DNA from: Phaseolus vulgaris
Lineage: Eukaryota > Streptophyta > Magnoliopsida > Fabales > Fabaceae
Length of the DNA stretch: 64,000 nt
Assembly: GCF_000499845.2 (NCBI RefSeq)
Contig: NC_023749.2
Span: 40,893,459 to 40,957,458, forward strand
Direction of reading: 5' to 3'
The translations under genes and the position numbers were made by a program. Each line of letters opens with the position of its first letter. Positions within the stretch are counted from its first letter, which is position 1. The notes under the pieces are model-generated. The model was given only the letters and a program-made list of their open reading frames with translations, searched no databases and was not told the origin of the DNA. This document shows positions 36,333-45,977 of this stretch, piece after piece.

Positions 36333-37098
36333 GGGTGCGGATGTAATAAATAGGTGTGTAAGTAGTAAGGGATGCTAGGGGGAGTGTAGATAGGAGTTAG
36401 GAGGTGCCAAACTAGGAAGGAAAGTCACACTTCCTCCATGCACTAGTTGGCGCCGAATTTGAGTCTCATTTGAGGCACATTTGGCTTTGCATTTCAGCAC
36501 CTTATAGGCTATAAATAAAGGTGCTACCCTTGTACAAATGGGATTTTGGAATTTAGAGTAGAGAGACTATACTCAAATTTAGAGAGAAATTGTGAGTCTT
36601 GTGTCTTCTTCTTCCTTTGCCTTATCTTGTGTGCCAATGGTGAGCTTCAAGTGGCGGCATTCCTTCACTTATCTTGGAACAAGGCTCCAAGTGGCGTGAC
36701 TGCATCTTCCAAGTCTCAAATCCAGTAAGCTTCACTCCATAAGTGTTCTTTCTTCATTCCTTGTCATTTTCATTCGGTAGATGCTTAATGCTTGGTGTTT
36801 CCTTTCATTTTCACCGATTAAAGTTGTGTTTTCTAGCGTAGTTTCCATTTCTGTTCGGTGCAGTATCATTCCTTTTCATTTATGTTCGGTTGTTTTAATT
36901 TTGTTCTTCATTCTTTGTTGTTGATTCCATTTGACAATATATGGACTTCCATATGAGCTTTGGTTTGGTGCAAAGTCTTGGTGAGTTCTTGAATTAGAAC
37001 ATGGATCCAATTCTAAGTAAAGTGCCATTTCATGACCAACTCAAGTTGCTCCTAAGAATGTCAAAGAATCATGTATTCTTGTTATTGCATTCACATCA
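36188..37098 (+). repeat. 3' LTR of the 30217 element
   Basis: 911 bp, TGATGGAAACC to CACATCA, TATAAATA at 36510-36517, preceded by a short GGGGAGTA purine tract. Confidence 0.93.
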
Positions 37099-37390
37099 GG
37101 TACGCTTTCACAGTTACACAGAGCACTAAACCCTAGTTGTTCTTGACGGCGCACCCACTGTGAGCACAAGGCAATTAGGGCAACACAGTTTCAGTCATTG
37201 AGATTATCATACGGTTTCCAGTCACTTTGGTGTTTCTCGCTAGCTGACTTGATCGTCGGAGTGCAAACGGCCGCGAGGACGCCCCTTTGTTCTTCTTTTT
37301 CAGGTACTCATAGACGAGGCAGAACGAAGGTGCCCTAGCTCGTGAGGACAAGCCACGCATAAAGACGATCCAGGTCAACCGGCGGGAACA

Positions 37391-38942
37391 ATATGAAGGT
37401 CCACATGTCATCCCCTTAATTGAGAGGATTATCACCAATGTCAAAAGGCCATTTGTCTTCATGGGAATGGAGAGCGTTCTCTTCAATTAGAGGAGAACAC
37501 TTGTCAACCTCTAATTTGAGAGGATTTGTTCCTATAAGAGGCAATCACTTTTCCTTCTATGAGTGGAGAGTTTTTAGGGGTTAAAACTTGCACTTTAGCG
37601 CCCATAACACTATAAATACAAGTACTAGTCATTTGTAAAGGAGCTTAGAATTGATTAAAGAATTGTTGTCCAAATTTGTGCAGATCTTGTCTTCTTTTGC
37701 TCACTCTTTGCTAGCACTAGTTTTGTGTCTAGCTTAAAACTTCTTAAGAATTGACATCACCTTTCTTAAGTTTTATTATCATTCTCCATACACCTTCATG
37801 ATTTCTTTCACTTATTTTAGTCACTCAATTTCATCAAATTTTGTACCCAAAAATACAAAACAAAAGACTCATATCAATGCAAGTTAGAATTGCTTTAAGA
37901 TAATCTCTACAAAAGTACCTATATCTATAACTTTTGTTTGTCTATCTATTTCTATATGGTAGACAGTTATATTTCGGTGTTATCCCTTACAATTTAAAAT
38001 ATTATTTCTAAAAAGTGTTTGTTTTTTGGCTAACACATATTTTGTTTTGTTGGCACATGATGCACAATCGAGCAAATTCTTTGACGTCATAGTATAAGTT
38101 GGACCAAAATGAGGTCACACGATGTGCAACAGTGGCATTAATACCAGAACTGGTGTTTGTCAAGGTGTGGGAGCTTGATCAAGAGGGTGAGGCAAGCGTT
38201 ATAAAATTCAAGTATGAAAATGAGATTTTTGTAAAAGAAAAGTCCTTATTGCAATTAGAAATGTTTATTGTTGGTATTGTCAAAAGGTGTATTCTCTTAC
38301 TACTTTAAACCCTTTGTGGTGTGGTGGAAAACTTGCAAAGTTTCATAAATAGTTATAAAATTGGAAAAAAGATGGATGTTAAGATTGACTCAATGGACTT
38401 GCTCAATGAACCTCTCATAGAGTGCATCCACCACGGGATTGTTCTTATTAGCTCTTTACAATTAGTTTAATAACTTTTATAGTCCATTTATTATGATTAC
38501 TTTTTCTATTTTGTTCCATTATTTTTAATATTTTATTTGATCAGGTTTTTAAAATAATTAAGTCAATGAGATTTTTTCTATTAAATTAATGGTGACAATG
38601 TTACTAAAGTAAATGTTTCACTTCCATAATAAGTCAACTTTGATTGAAGACATATCATTTGTTATTTATGTGTTTTTGTTATAACGTTATTGCCATCAAT
38701 TTGACAGAAGATATTATATTGAGTTGTTTTTAAAAAAAATTAGTACTAAATTGAGAACGTTTAAAATAGTGAGACAAAATTAAGAAAATAATCATAAAAG
38801 TAAAAAAGAAGAAGTTATTAAACCTTTAAAATATTTAGAATTAGAAACCTTTTTATTGTTTAAGGATTTGGACTACTTAAGTGAGAAGGGAACTAAGAAA
38901 TAGATTTTGCCAAAATTTACCTTTATATGTTTAATGACATCA
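37391..38942. other. LTR-like scrap and AT-rich spacer
   Basis: About 37391-37860 looks like the back part of an unidentified LTR: ACTATAAATACAAG (about 37608) as TATA, then GTGCAGATCTTGTC and a CACCTTCATGA end typical of gypsy LTRs here. Its front part may be 29483-29689, left of the split Tat LTR. 37860-38942 is AT-rich without a recognisable gene; a 69-codon ORF at 38099-38308 has no feature I recognise. Confidence 0.35.
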
Positions 38943-39012
38943 ATTATTGTACCGGTACCGGGCGAGACTGGGACCCATCTGGCTGTCCGATGCCCAGTCA
39001 ATCTGCCCGAGT

Positions 39013-39160
39013 GACCGAAGGTCAAGACCCCTTGAGGACTTGGCCGAGAGACCGAAGGTCAAGACCCATTGAGGACTTGGCCGAGAGACCGAAGGTCAAG
39101 ACCCCTTGAGAAGTTGGCCGAGAGACCGAAGGTCAAGACCCCTTGGAGACTTGGCCGAGG
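39013..39160 (+). repeat. 37 bp tandem repeat, four copies, in U3
   Basis: Copies start at 39013, 39050, 39087 and 39124, each with the short palindrome GACCGAAGGTC followed by CTTGGCCGAG. A partial fifth begins at 39161. The 3' LTR has a rearranged version (about 49343-49506). Confidence 0.85.
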
Positions 39161-39382
39161 GACCGAGACCGTTGAAGACTCAACCAAGACGGCCGAAGGC
39201 CACGGATATTTGGCCGGTGGCCGATCCTCACTCTGAGAATTTGGCCGATGGCCGAGCCCCATTACAATTAACGCTCAAACCAAGATCAGTGAAGCTAATC
39301 AATCACCAAGAATTAGGTAATGCAACCCTAAGTGGTATCCACCTCGATAAACGGGCCCAACAAGGTAGGCCCACTAGAATAA

Positions 39383-39390
39383 TATAAATA
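39383..39390 (+). promoter_or_regulatory. LTR TATA box
   Basis: TATAAATA; transcription would start about 30 bases on, which puts the U3/R border near 39415. The same box is in the 3' LTR at about 49726-49733. Confidence 0.75.
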
Positions 39391-39655
39391 GCACGCATTT
39401 CAAGGAGTAAGGTATGTCATTATTACTGTTCACCTACCTGAGAGATAACCACCCGCTTTACTGACTTGAGCGTCGGAGTGCCTTCGCAGGTACCCCCACC
39501 ATCCGGTGTTCACCCGACGACCGAGTCCCGAGTGCCGAAGGATAAGCAGAACGAAGAGAAGGATCCCAGTCCATCACCCAGCCACCTGCCCGACTGAAGG
39601 AAGGAGAAGAAGACTTCAACAGTTCTCTAGGTCCCATCTCCCTAGCAGGAACAAT

Positions 39656-39673
39656 TGGCGCCCACCGTGGGGC
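39656..39673 (+). other. Primer-binding site
   Basis: TGGCGCCCACCGTGGGGC two bases after the 5' LTR. The TGGCGCC start is common in Tat/Athila elements, but I cannot assign the tRNA with certainty. Confidence 0.7.
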
Positions 39674-39703
39674 CGAGGGAAACTAGCTGAAGGAAAAAAG
39701 TAG

Positions 39704-42700
39704 ATGGTTTCGACAAGAAGCATGGAAAGAATGACTGAAGCCGACCAGACAATGCTGCTGCTGTCTCTCCAGAGGGAGATGGCCGAGATGCGAAGAAAGG
39801 CCGAGGAGGCCGCTCAGAAAAATGAGCAAGAGCTGCAGGTTCTCCGCAGGGAGAACGAAGATATGAGAAAGAAGCTGGGGGAGGGAGGACCCTCTGTCAT
39901 ACCGCCGAACATGGTCAGCAAGTCCTACACCTCTCCCCCCAACCCGGATGTGGCCGAGGGGACAAGAGGCCGACCCCCTCCCCGCGAGACTGAAACGGGC
40001 GACGAGTCGTGCCTAATCAGATCCACCCGGACGATCCTGACGGCCGACCCGAACCGCCGTCACCCCTTTACAAACAACATCATCGAAGTCCCACTTCCTG
40101 AGAAGTGGAAGGGTTTCAACCGAGACCGATACGACGGGTCGACCGACCCGGACGAGCACATGGACGCCTACACCACCCATATGAGTCTCTACACCTCGGA
40201 CGACGCCATCTTGTGCCGAGTGTTCCCCACATCCTTGAAGGGTGCAGCCCTTAGTTGGTTCACCAAGCTCTCACCCAACTCCATAGATAGCTTTGCCACG
40301 CTCATCGCAAAGTTCGAAACACAGTTTGCGACCAGCCGGCCGCACCACCTGACCTCAATCGCCCTGGTAGGCATCCGCCAGGAGAAGGGAGAGTCGCTGA
40401 GAACCTTCGTAGATAGGTTCAGTAAAGTGGCAATGAGCATCCGAAATCTGAGTCCAGATGTCGCCATGCACCACATGCTGACGGCCCTGCGCCCGGGGCC
40501 CTTTGCCGACAACCTATGCATGCAGCCGGCCGACAGCCTGGACGAACTGAGAAAGAGAGCCGCTAAGTACATGCAGCTGGAGGAGCTAAGAGAGTTCTGC
40601 AACCAGGCCCGTGCCGAGGCCGGTGGAGAGAGGAAGGAAGAAAAAGACCGACAGGCTCGGCCGATACAGAGAACGGACCGGCGCCGGGAAAACCGAGACC
40701 GACCGATCCGTTTCACGAGGTATACACCCCTAACGGCCGAGCGGGGAAGGATTCTGGACGAAGCCCTTAACGCCGAGCTGATCCCTCCCCCAAGGAAGGT
40801 GGCCAACCCAAATAACGCCGACCGGAGGAAGCAGTGTCGGTACCACCAGAACACCGGACACTCAACCGACGAGTGTCAGGCCCTTAAGGACAAGATAGAG
40901 GAACTTATCCAGGCCGGGCATCTCCGCCGGTTCGTCAGGAATGGCCGAGACCCACCAGGCCGGGCGGATCCTCCGAGGCGGACGAGGTCACCTCAGCGCG
41001 GCCGAGGAAACCAAAACAACAGAGGCGACCGACAACCCGCAAGGGCCGATCCTCCTCGAAGAGACGACCCCCCCAGGGAGGCCGATAGGAGAGGTAACCG
41101 AGAGGTTATCAACACTATAGCCGGCGGCTTCGCCGGGGGAGGAAGCACGAACAACGCCCGAAAGAAGCACCTCCGGGCAGTACATCAGGTAAACGCTGTG
41201 GCGTTCCGACCGAGAATGCCACCCATCACATTCACGGACGATGACTTCAAGGGCGTAGACTACCGCCAGCAGGACGACCCGATGGTGATAGCGGTCGACA
41301 TAGATCGATTCACCATAAGGAAGACCCTCGTAGACCAAGGAAGTTCGGTAGATATCCTCTACTGGAAAACTTTCAAAGCCATGAGAATGACCGAGGCCGA
41401 GATGATGCCATACGACGACCACGTGGTAGGATTCTCGGGCGAAAGGGTGGGTACCAAGGGGTATATCGACTTGTACATCACCTTCGGAGAGGGGAAGAAC
41501 ACCAGGACCATCAAAATTCGGTACCTGGTCATCGACGCCAACACCTCCTACAACATCCTCCTCGGCCGACCATCCATCAACCGGCTGATGGCCATAGTAT
41601 CAACCCCTCATCTCGCAATGAAATTCCCTTCGAAGACAGGAGACATTCTCACGGTCCACGTGGACCAAAAAGAAGCACGGGAGTGCTACGCCGAGAGCCT
41701 CCGGGTGGAGCCTCTAAGGGCAGACACCTCTCCCCTTCGGGCGAGAAAGTCCTCCCGAAAGGACCGCTCCCCCAGGAAGGACCGGCCTAGGGAGACCCAG
41801 CCAACCGTGGCACTAGTAGACCTTCATCCCCGGGCAACCGAGGACAGGCTAGAGGCAAGAGAGGAGCTGAGGAGAGTCCCCCTCCTCGACGAAGAGCACA
41901 GCACGGCTGTAGGGACAGCCTTGGCGGCGGCCGAGGCCGAGGTCATGCACGCCGCGCTAAAAAAGAATGTCGACATGTTCGCATGGACGCCGGCCGACAT
42001 GCCGGGAGTAAGTCCGAATGTCATCACCCATCGACTGTCCATATTTAAGGAAGCCCGTCCGATCTCCCAAAAGAAGAGGGACGTGGGCGACGAAAAACGA
42101 CTCGCAGCGAAGGAGGAGGCCGGCAAGCTCCTGTCAGCCGGATTCATAAGGGAGGCCCGATACACGACATGGCTGGCCAACGTCGTCATGGTTACCAAGC
42201 CTAACGGTAACTGGAGGATGTGCGTCGACTACAGAAACATCAACAGCACATGCCCGAAGGACACCTACCCCCTCCCGAACATTGACCGACTGGTGGATGG
42301 GGCGGCCGGCCACAAAATTATGAGCTTCCTGGACGCTTACTCTGGCTATAACCAGATAAGCATGCACCCGTGGGACAAGGAGAAGACGGCCTTCATGACG
42401 GCCGATGCCAACTACTACTACGAGGTCATGCCGTTCGGCCTCAAGAACGCCGGGGCGACCTACCAGCGTCTCATGGACAAAATTTTCAAGGGTCTGATAG
42501 GCCGGGCGGTAAAAGTCTATGTGGACGACATAGTCGTGAAGTCCGACTCCTTCGAGCAACATCTGAAGGATCTGGACGAGGTCTTCAAGGCTCTAAGGGG
42601 AGTCAACATGAAACTCAACCCCGAAAAATGTACTTTCGGGGTAGAGGGAGGAAAGTTCCTAGGTTTCATGCTCACCCACCGAGGGATAGAGGCAAACCCC

Positions 42701-45052
42701 GACAAATGTCAGGCCATACTCAGCATGAGAAGCCCGAACACCGTGAAGGAGGTACAACAACTCCTTGGGCGGCTGACCGCCCTCTCTCGATTTGTCCCCC
42801 GTCTGGCCGAGAGGACGAGGCCGATCGTTCGGTTGCTCCGAAAAGGCAAAAAATTCATCTGGGACGACCAATGCGAGGAAATCTTCAAAAAATTTAAGGA
42901 GTTCCTCACATCCCCGGCCGTCATCCAGAAGCCGAGACCCGACATCCTAATCCTGGTATATCTAGCAGTCTCGGAAGAAGCAGTCAGCGCTGCCTTAGTG
43001 CAGGAAGCCGAGGGCGAGGAGCGACCCATATACTTTGTGAGCCGAACCCTCCACTCGGCCGAGACCCGATATCAGATGATAGAGAAGGTGGCTCTCGCAC
43101 TCGTCCTCACGGCAAGACGGATGCGCCCCTACTTCCAAAATCACTCCATAACTGTAAGAACCGACTACCCTATTTTTAAAATTTTATCTAAACCGGACCT
43201 TGCAGGGAGGATGATAGGATGGTCGGTCGAACTCTCCGAGTTCGACATACGTTATGAGCCGAGGGGTGCCATCAAATCTCAATGCTTGGCCGACTTCTCG
43301 GCCGAGCTGACACCACTGCCCACCCTCTCGGTCGGTTGGACCCTCTACGTGGACGGCTCCTCAAACAAAACAGCGTGTGGAGCGGGAGTTGTCCTGGAGG
43401 GGCCGGACGACCTCCTCCTGGAACAAGCTCTCCAGTTCGGATTTCGGGCGACCAACAACCAGGCTGAGTACGAGGCCTTGCTGGCCGGGCTAAACCTAGC
43501 CTACGACATGGGAGCGCGCGAGGTTACATGCAAAAGCGACTCCCAGGTAATGGTCGGCCAAGTCAATGGAGACTTCGAGGTTAAAGAACCTTTGCTGCAG
43601 CGATACTACCACGCGGCCAAAAACAGTATCGCCCGCTTTAGCAAAGCACCCTTGCAACACATACCGAGAGAGGACAACAAGAGGGCCGACATCCTGTCCA
43701 AACTCTCGGTCATCAAAAAGAAGAGCCATCAGAGGTCGGTCATACAAATATGGCTAAGACACCCAAGTGTGACGGAGGCCGAGGCCGAGTGTCTAGCTGT
43801 AGAAGAAGAAGAGGCTGAGGCCGACAGTTGGATGACACCCGTCATCCGATACCTGACGGACGGCACGTGCTCGGCCGACCAAGAGAAGGCGATGAAGCAA
43901 CAATGCGCCCGGTACACCTTGATCAACGAAGATCTGTATCGGAGAGGCTACTCAACCCCCCTGCTAAAATGCATAACCAGCAAAAGGGCCGAGTACATCC
44001 TGGCCGAAATCCATGAAGGAGTCTGCGGAAATCACACCGGGGCGAGGACTATGGCCGCCAAGGTCTTGAGAGCCGGCTACTACTGGCCGACCGTACAGGG
44101 CGACTGTGCCGAATACGTAAAGAAATGTGCCAAGTGCCAAGAATTCGGCCCCCTCCTCCACACCAGGCCGGAAGAACTGCACAACATCATCTCCCCATGG
44201 CCGTTCGCCATGTGGGGGATGGACATTATCGGTCCATTCTCTCCAGGGAAAGGGCAGACCAAATTCCTCCTGGTGGGAGTCGACTACTTCACAAAATGGA
44301 TCGAGGCCGAGCCTCTCGCCTCCATCTCAGCGAAGAATGTACAAAACTTCGTATGGAGGAGCATTGTCTGCCGATTCGGCGTCCCACACACAATAGTGAC
44401 TGACAATGGCCGACAGTTCATCGACCGAGGCCTACAGTCCTTCTATGACGACCTGGGCATCAAGTCCATCACGGCCTCGGTAGAACACCCACAAACAAAT
44501 GGGCAGGCCGAGGCCGCCAACAAGGTCATACTCAACGAGCTGAAGAAGCGGCTGGGCAAGGCAAAAGGACGATGGACCGAGGAACTAATCGAGGTACTTT
44601 GGGCGTACAGGTGCACTCCCCAAACTACCACACAAGAAACGCCCTACAGCCTGACATACGGAACCGAGGCCATGATCCCGGTAGAGGTGGCCGAGCCCAC
44701 CATACGACGGCAGATGTTCAATCTCACCCTAAACGAGGAAAGCCTAGCGGTCAACCTCGACCTGGTAAGTGAGCTTCGTGACAAAAGCAAGATTCGGGAG
44801 GCTGCCTGCAAAGCCCGGGCGTCCAGACGGTACAACACCAAAGTCCGGCCTAGAGGTTTCCAGAAGGGCGATCTTGTCTGGAGAATGCGCAGCGATGCAA
44901 GAAAAAACGAAGGGAAGTTCTCATCCAACTGGGAGGGGCCTTTCCGAGTCCGAGAAGTCGCACAAGGAGGGGCCTATCATCTAGAATGGCTTTCAGGAAA
45001 AATTGTACCGAGGACGTGGAATGCCACGCACCTCAAATTCTATTACAGCTAA
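39704..45052 (+). CDS. Tat gag-pol polyprotein, 1,782 residues, intact
   Basis: ATG 31 bases after the PBS, no stop until TAA at 45050. Order: coiled coil (about 10-65), gag domain (about 127-260; LKGAALSWFTKL, FETQFATSR), knuckle CRYHQNTGHSTDEC (378-391, second Cys replaced by His as is usual in Tat), protease with LVDQGSSVDILY (about 542-553; DQGS for the usual D-S/T-G), RT with RMCVDYRNIN (about 838) and YVDDIVVKS (939), first RNase H (about 1083) lacking the expected catalytic Asp (LVYLAVSEEAV), second archaeal-type RNase H starting LYVDGSSN (about 1213) with NNQAEYEALLAG, and integrase: zinc region (about 1435-1480), GMDIIGPF, TDNGRQF, EHPQTNGQAEAANK (about 1505-1608). It copies element RNA to DNA and inserts it in the nucleus. 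Codon use is GC-rich relative to the flanks. Confidence 0.95.
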   Translation: MVSTRSMERMTEADQTMLLLSLQREMAEMRRKAEEAAQKNEQELQVLRRENEDMRKKLGEGGPSVIPPNMVSKSYTSPPNPDVAEGTRGRPPPRETETGDESCLIRSTRTILTADPNRRHPFTNNIIEVPLPEKWKGFNRDRYDGSTDPDEHMDAYTTHMSLYTSDDAILCRVFPTSLKGAALSWFTKLSPNSIDSFATLIAKFETQFATSRPHHLTSIALVGIRQEKGESLRTFVDRFSKVAMSIRNLSPDVAMHHMLTALRPGPFADNLCMQPADSLDELRKRAAKYMQLEELREFCNQARAEAGGERKEEKDRQARPIQRTDRRRENRDRPIRFTRYTPLTAERGRILDEALNAELIPPPRKVANPNNADRRKQCRYHQNTGHSTDECQALKDKIEELIQAGHLRRFVRNGRDPPGRADPPRRTRSPQRGRGNQNNRGDRQPARADPPRRDDPPREADRRGNREVINTIAGGFAGGGSTNNARKKHLRAVHQVNAVAFRPRMPPITFTDDDFKGVDYRQQDDPMVIAVDIDRFTIRKTLVDQGSSVDILYWKTFKAMRMTEAEMMPYDDHVVGFSGERVGTKGYIDLYITFGEGKNTRTIKIRYLVIDANTSYNILLGRPSINRLMAIVSTPHLAMKFPSKTGDILTVHVDQKEARECYAESLRVEPLRADTSPLRARKSSRKDRSPRKDRPRETQPTVALVDLHPRATEDRLEAREELRRVPLLDEEHSTAVGTALAAAEAEVMHAALKKNVDMFAWTPADMPGVSPNVITHRLSIFKEARPISQKKRDVGDEKRLAAKEEAGKLLSAGFIREARYTTWLANVVMVTKPNGNWRMCVDYRNINSTCPKDTYPLPNIDRLVDGAAGHKIMSFLDAYSGYNQISMHPWDKEKTAFMTADANYYYEVMPFGLKNAGATYQRLMDKIFKGLIGRAVKVYVDDIVVKSDSFEQHLKDLDEVFKALRGVNMKLNPEKCTFGVEGGKFLGFMLTHRGIEANPDKCQAILSMRSPNTVKEVQQLLGRLTALSRFVPRLAERTRPIVRLLRKGKKFIWDDQCEEIFKKFKEFLTSPAVIQKPRPDILILVYLAVSEEAVSAALVQEAEGEERPIYFVSRTLHSAETRYQMIEKVALALVLTARRMRPYFQNHSITVRTDYPIFKILSKPDLAGRMIGWSVELSEFDIRYEPRGAIKSQCLADFSAELTPLPTLSVGWTLYVDGSSNKTACGAGVVLEGPDDLLLEQALQFGFRATNNQAEYEALLAGLNLAYDMGAREVTCKSDSQVMVGQVNGDFEVKEPLLQRYYHAAKNSIARFSKAPLQHIPREDNKRADILSKLSVIKKKSHQRSVIQIWLRHPSVTEAEAECLAVEEEEAEADSWMTPVIRYLTDGTCSADQEKAMKQQCARYTLINEDLYRRGYSTPLLKCITSKRAEYILAEIHEGVCGNHTGARTMAAKVLRAGYYWPTVQGDCAEYVKKCAKCQEFGPLLHTRPEELHNIISPWPFAMWGMDIIGPFSPGKGQTKFLLVGVDYFTKWIEAEPLASISAKNVQNFVWRSIVCRFGVPHTIVTDNGRQFIDRGLQSFYDDLGIKSITASVEHPQTNGQAEAANKVILNELKKRLGKAKGRWTEELIEVLWAYRCTPQTTTQETPYSLTYGTEAMIPVEVAEPTIRRQMFNLTLNEESLAVNLDLVSELRDKSKIREAACKARASRRYNTKVRPRGFQKGDLVWRMRSDARKNEGKFSSNWEGPFRVREVAQGGAYHLEWLSGKIVPRTWNATHLKFYYS

Positions 45053-45149
45053 AATCAATAAAATCACGCACTCTTTCCTCACCCAATCAGGGAGGTTTTA
45101 ACGAGGCGTTTTCATCAAAAGTGTTGGAAATATTCTACCGAGAGTACCG
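45053..45149 (+). other. 3' end of the pol transcript region before the array
   Basis: A short AT-richer interval after the pol stop with AATAAAATC at 45057-45065, a possible poly(A) signal for a gag-pol transcript ending here; full-length genomic RNA must read on to the 3' LTR. Confidence 0.4.
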
Positions 45150-45725
45150 GCCGACTGCCCACTTGCTCGATTAACATCGCAAGTGTCGGCCTGCCGAACG
45201 CCCACTCGCTCGATTAACATCGCAAGTGTCGGCCTGCCGAACGCCCTCTCGCTCGATTAACATCGCGAGTGCCGGCCCACCGAACGCCCACTTGCTCGAT
45301 TAACATCGCGAGTGCCGGCCTGCCGAACGCCCACTCGCTCGATTAACATCGCAAGTGCCGGCCTGCCGAACGCCCTCTCGCTCGATTAACATCGCGAGTG
45401 CCGGCCCACCGAACGCCCACTTGCTCGATTAACATCGCAAGTGCCGGCCCACCGAACGCCCACTTGCTCGATTAACATCGCAAGTGCCGGCCTGCCGAAC
45501 GCCCACTCGCTCGATTAACATCGCTAGTGCCGGCCCACCGAACGCCCTCTCGCTCGATTAACATCGCGAGTGCCGGCCCACCGAACGGCCACTTGCTCGA
45601 TTAACATCGCAAGTGCCGGCCCACCGAACGCCCACTTGCTCGATTAACATCGCAAGTGACGTCCCACCGAACGCCCACTTGCTCGAATAACATCGCAAGT
45701 GTCGGCCTGCCGATCGCCCACATTT
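45150..45725 (+). repeat. 43 bp tandem array, 13 units, each a hairpin
   Basis: The CTCGATTAACATCG core recurs every 43 bases exactly (45166, 45209, 45252 ... 45682). Each unit can pair as CACTTGC[TC]GAT-TAAC-ATCGCAAGTG: a 10 bp stem with a 2-base bulge and 4-base loop. Some units change both arms together (CTCGC with GCGAG). It lies between the pol stop and the end of the antisense gene. Confidence 0.9.
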
Positions 45726-45977
45726 CACGCGCTCGAATCCAACATTTGATAATAGTGGCCGATCGCCCACCCTTCACGCGCTCGAATCCAACATTCGTTA
45801 ATAGTGGCCGATCGCCCACCCTTCACGCGCTCGAATCCAACATTCGATAATAGTGGCCGATCGCCTACACTTCACGCGCTCGAATCCAACATTCGATAAT
45901 AGTGGCCGATCGCCTACACTTCACGCGCTCGAGTCCAACATTCGCAAGTTTATGGCCGATCGCCCTTATCTTAATTG
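45726..45977 (+). repeat. 49 bp tandem array, five units
   Basis: CTCGAATCCAACATTCG cores at 45732, 45781, 45830, 45879 and 45928. Derived from the same ancestral unit as the 43 bp array. Only the inner CGAAT/ATTCG stem pairs well; the outer stem is largely lost. Confidence 0.85.

Larger units (their letters stand above)
30217..37098 (+). mobile_element. Young Ty3/gypsy element, 6,882 bp, TSD GGTAC
   Basis: Two LTRs of 911 bp differ at only about six sites by eye. The duplication GGTAC is at 30212-30216 and 37099-37103. Leader, gag-pol and 3' LTR are all present. Only two lesions are obvious in the coding region (one stop, one single-base insertion). It sits inside a Tat solo LTR. Domain order protease-RT-RNase H-integrase is Ty3/gypsy; a chromodomain was not recognised. 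Confidence 0.93.
29690..37390 (+). repeat. Tat solo LTR split by a nested gypsy element
   Basis: The left part (29690-30216) starts TGTACCGTCCCGGGG and the right part (37104-37390) ends GGCGGGAACA, so both termini match Tat LTRs. The right part carries CTTGATCGTCGGAGTG (37248-37263) and a CAGGT (37301-37305). Without the insert it is about 810 bp. A 4 bp ATAT repeat flanks it (29686-29689, 37391-37394); a full 5 bp duplication is not evident. No internal Tat sequence accompanies it. Confidence 0.7.
38948..39653 (+). repeat. 5' LTR of the 11 kb Tat element
   Basis: 706 bp, TGTACCGGTACCGGGCGAG to GCAGGAACA. It holds four 37 bp repeats (39013-39160), a TATAAATA box (39383-39390), then the Tat core CTTGAGCGTCGGAGTG (39465-39480) and CAGGT (39487-39491). 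Confidence 0.95.

Noticed and set aside
38099..38308. 69-codon ORF in the spacer left of the Tat element
   Set aside because: AT-rich surround, no motif, no promoter or splice context that I can support.
40189..44928. Many ORFs on the minus strand and in other frames of the Tat gag-pol
   Set aside because: GC-rich coding sequence lowers stop frequency in shadow frames; none has recognisable domains and the sense frame explains the region.
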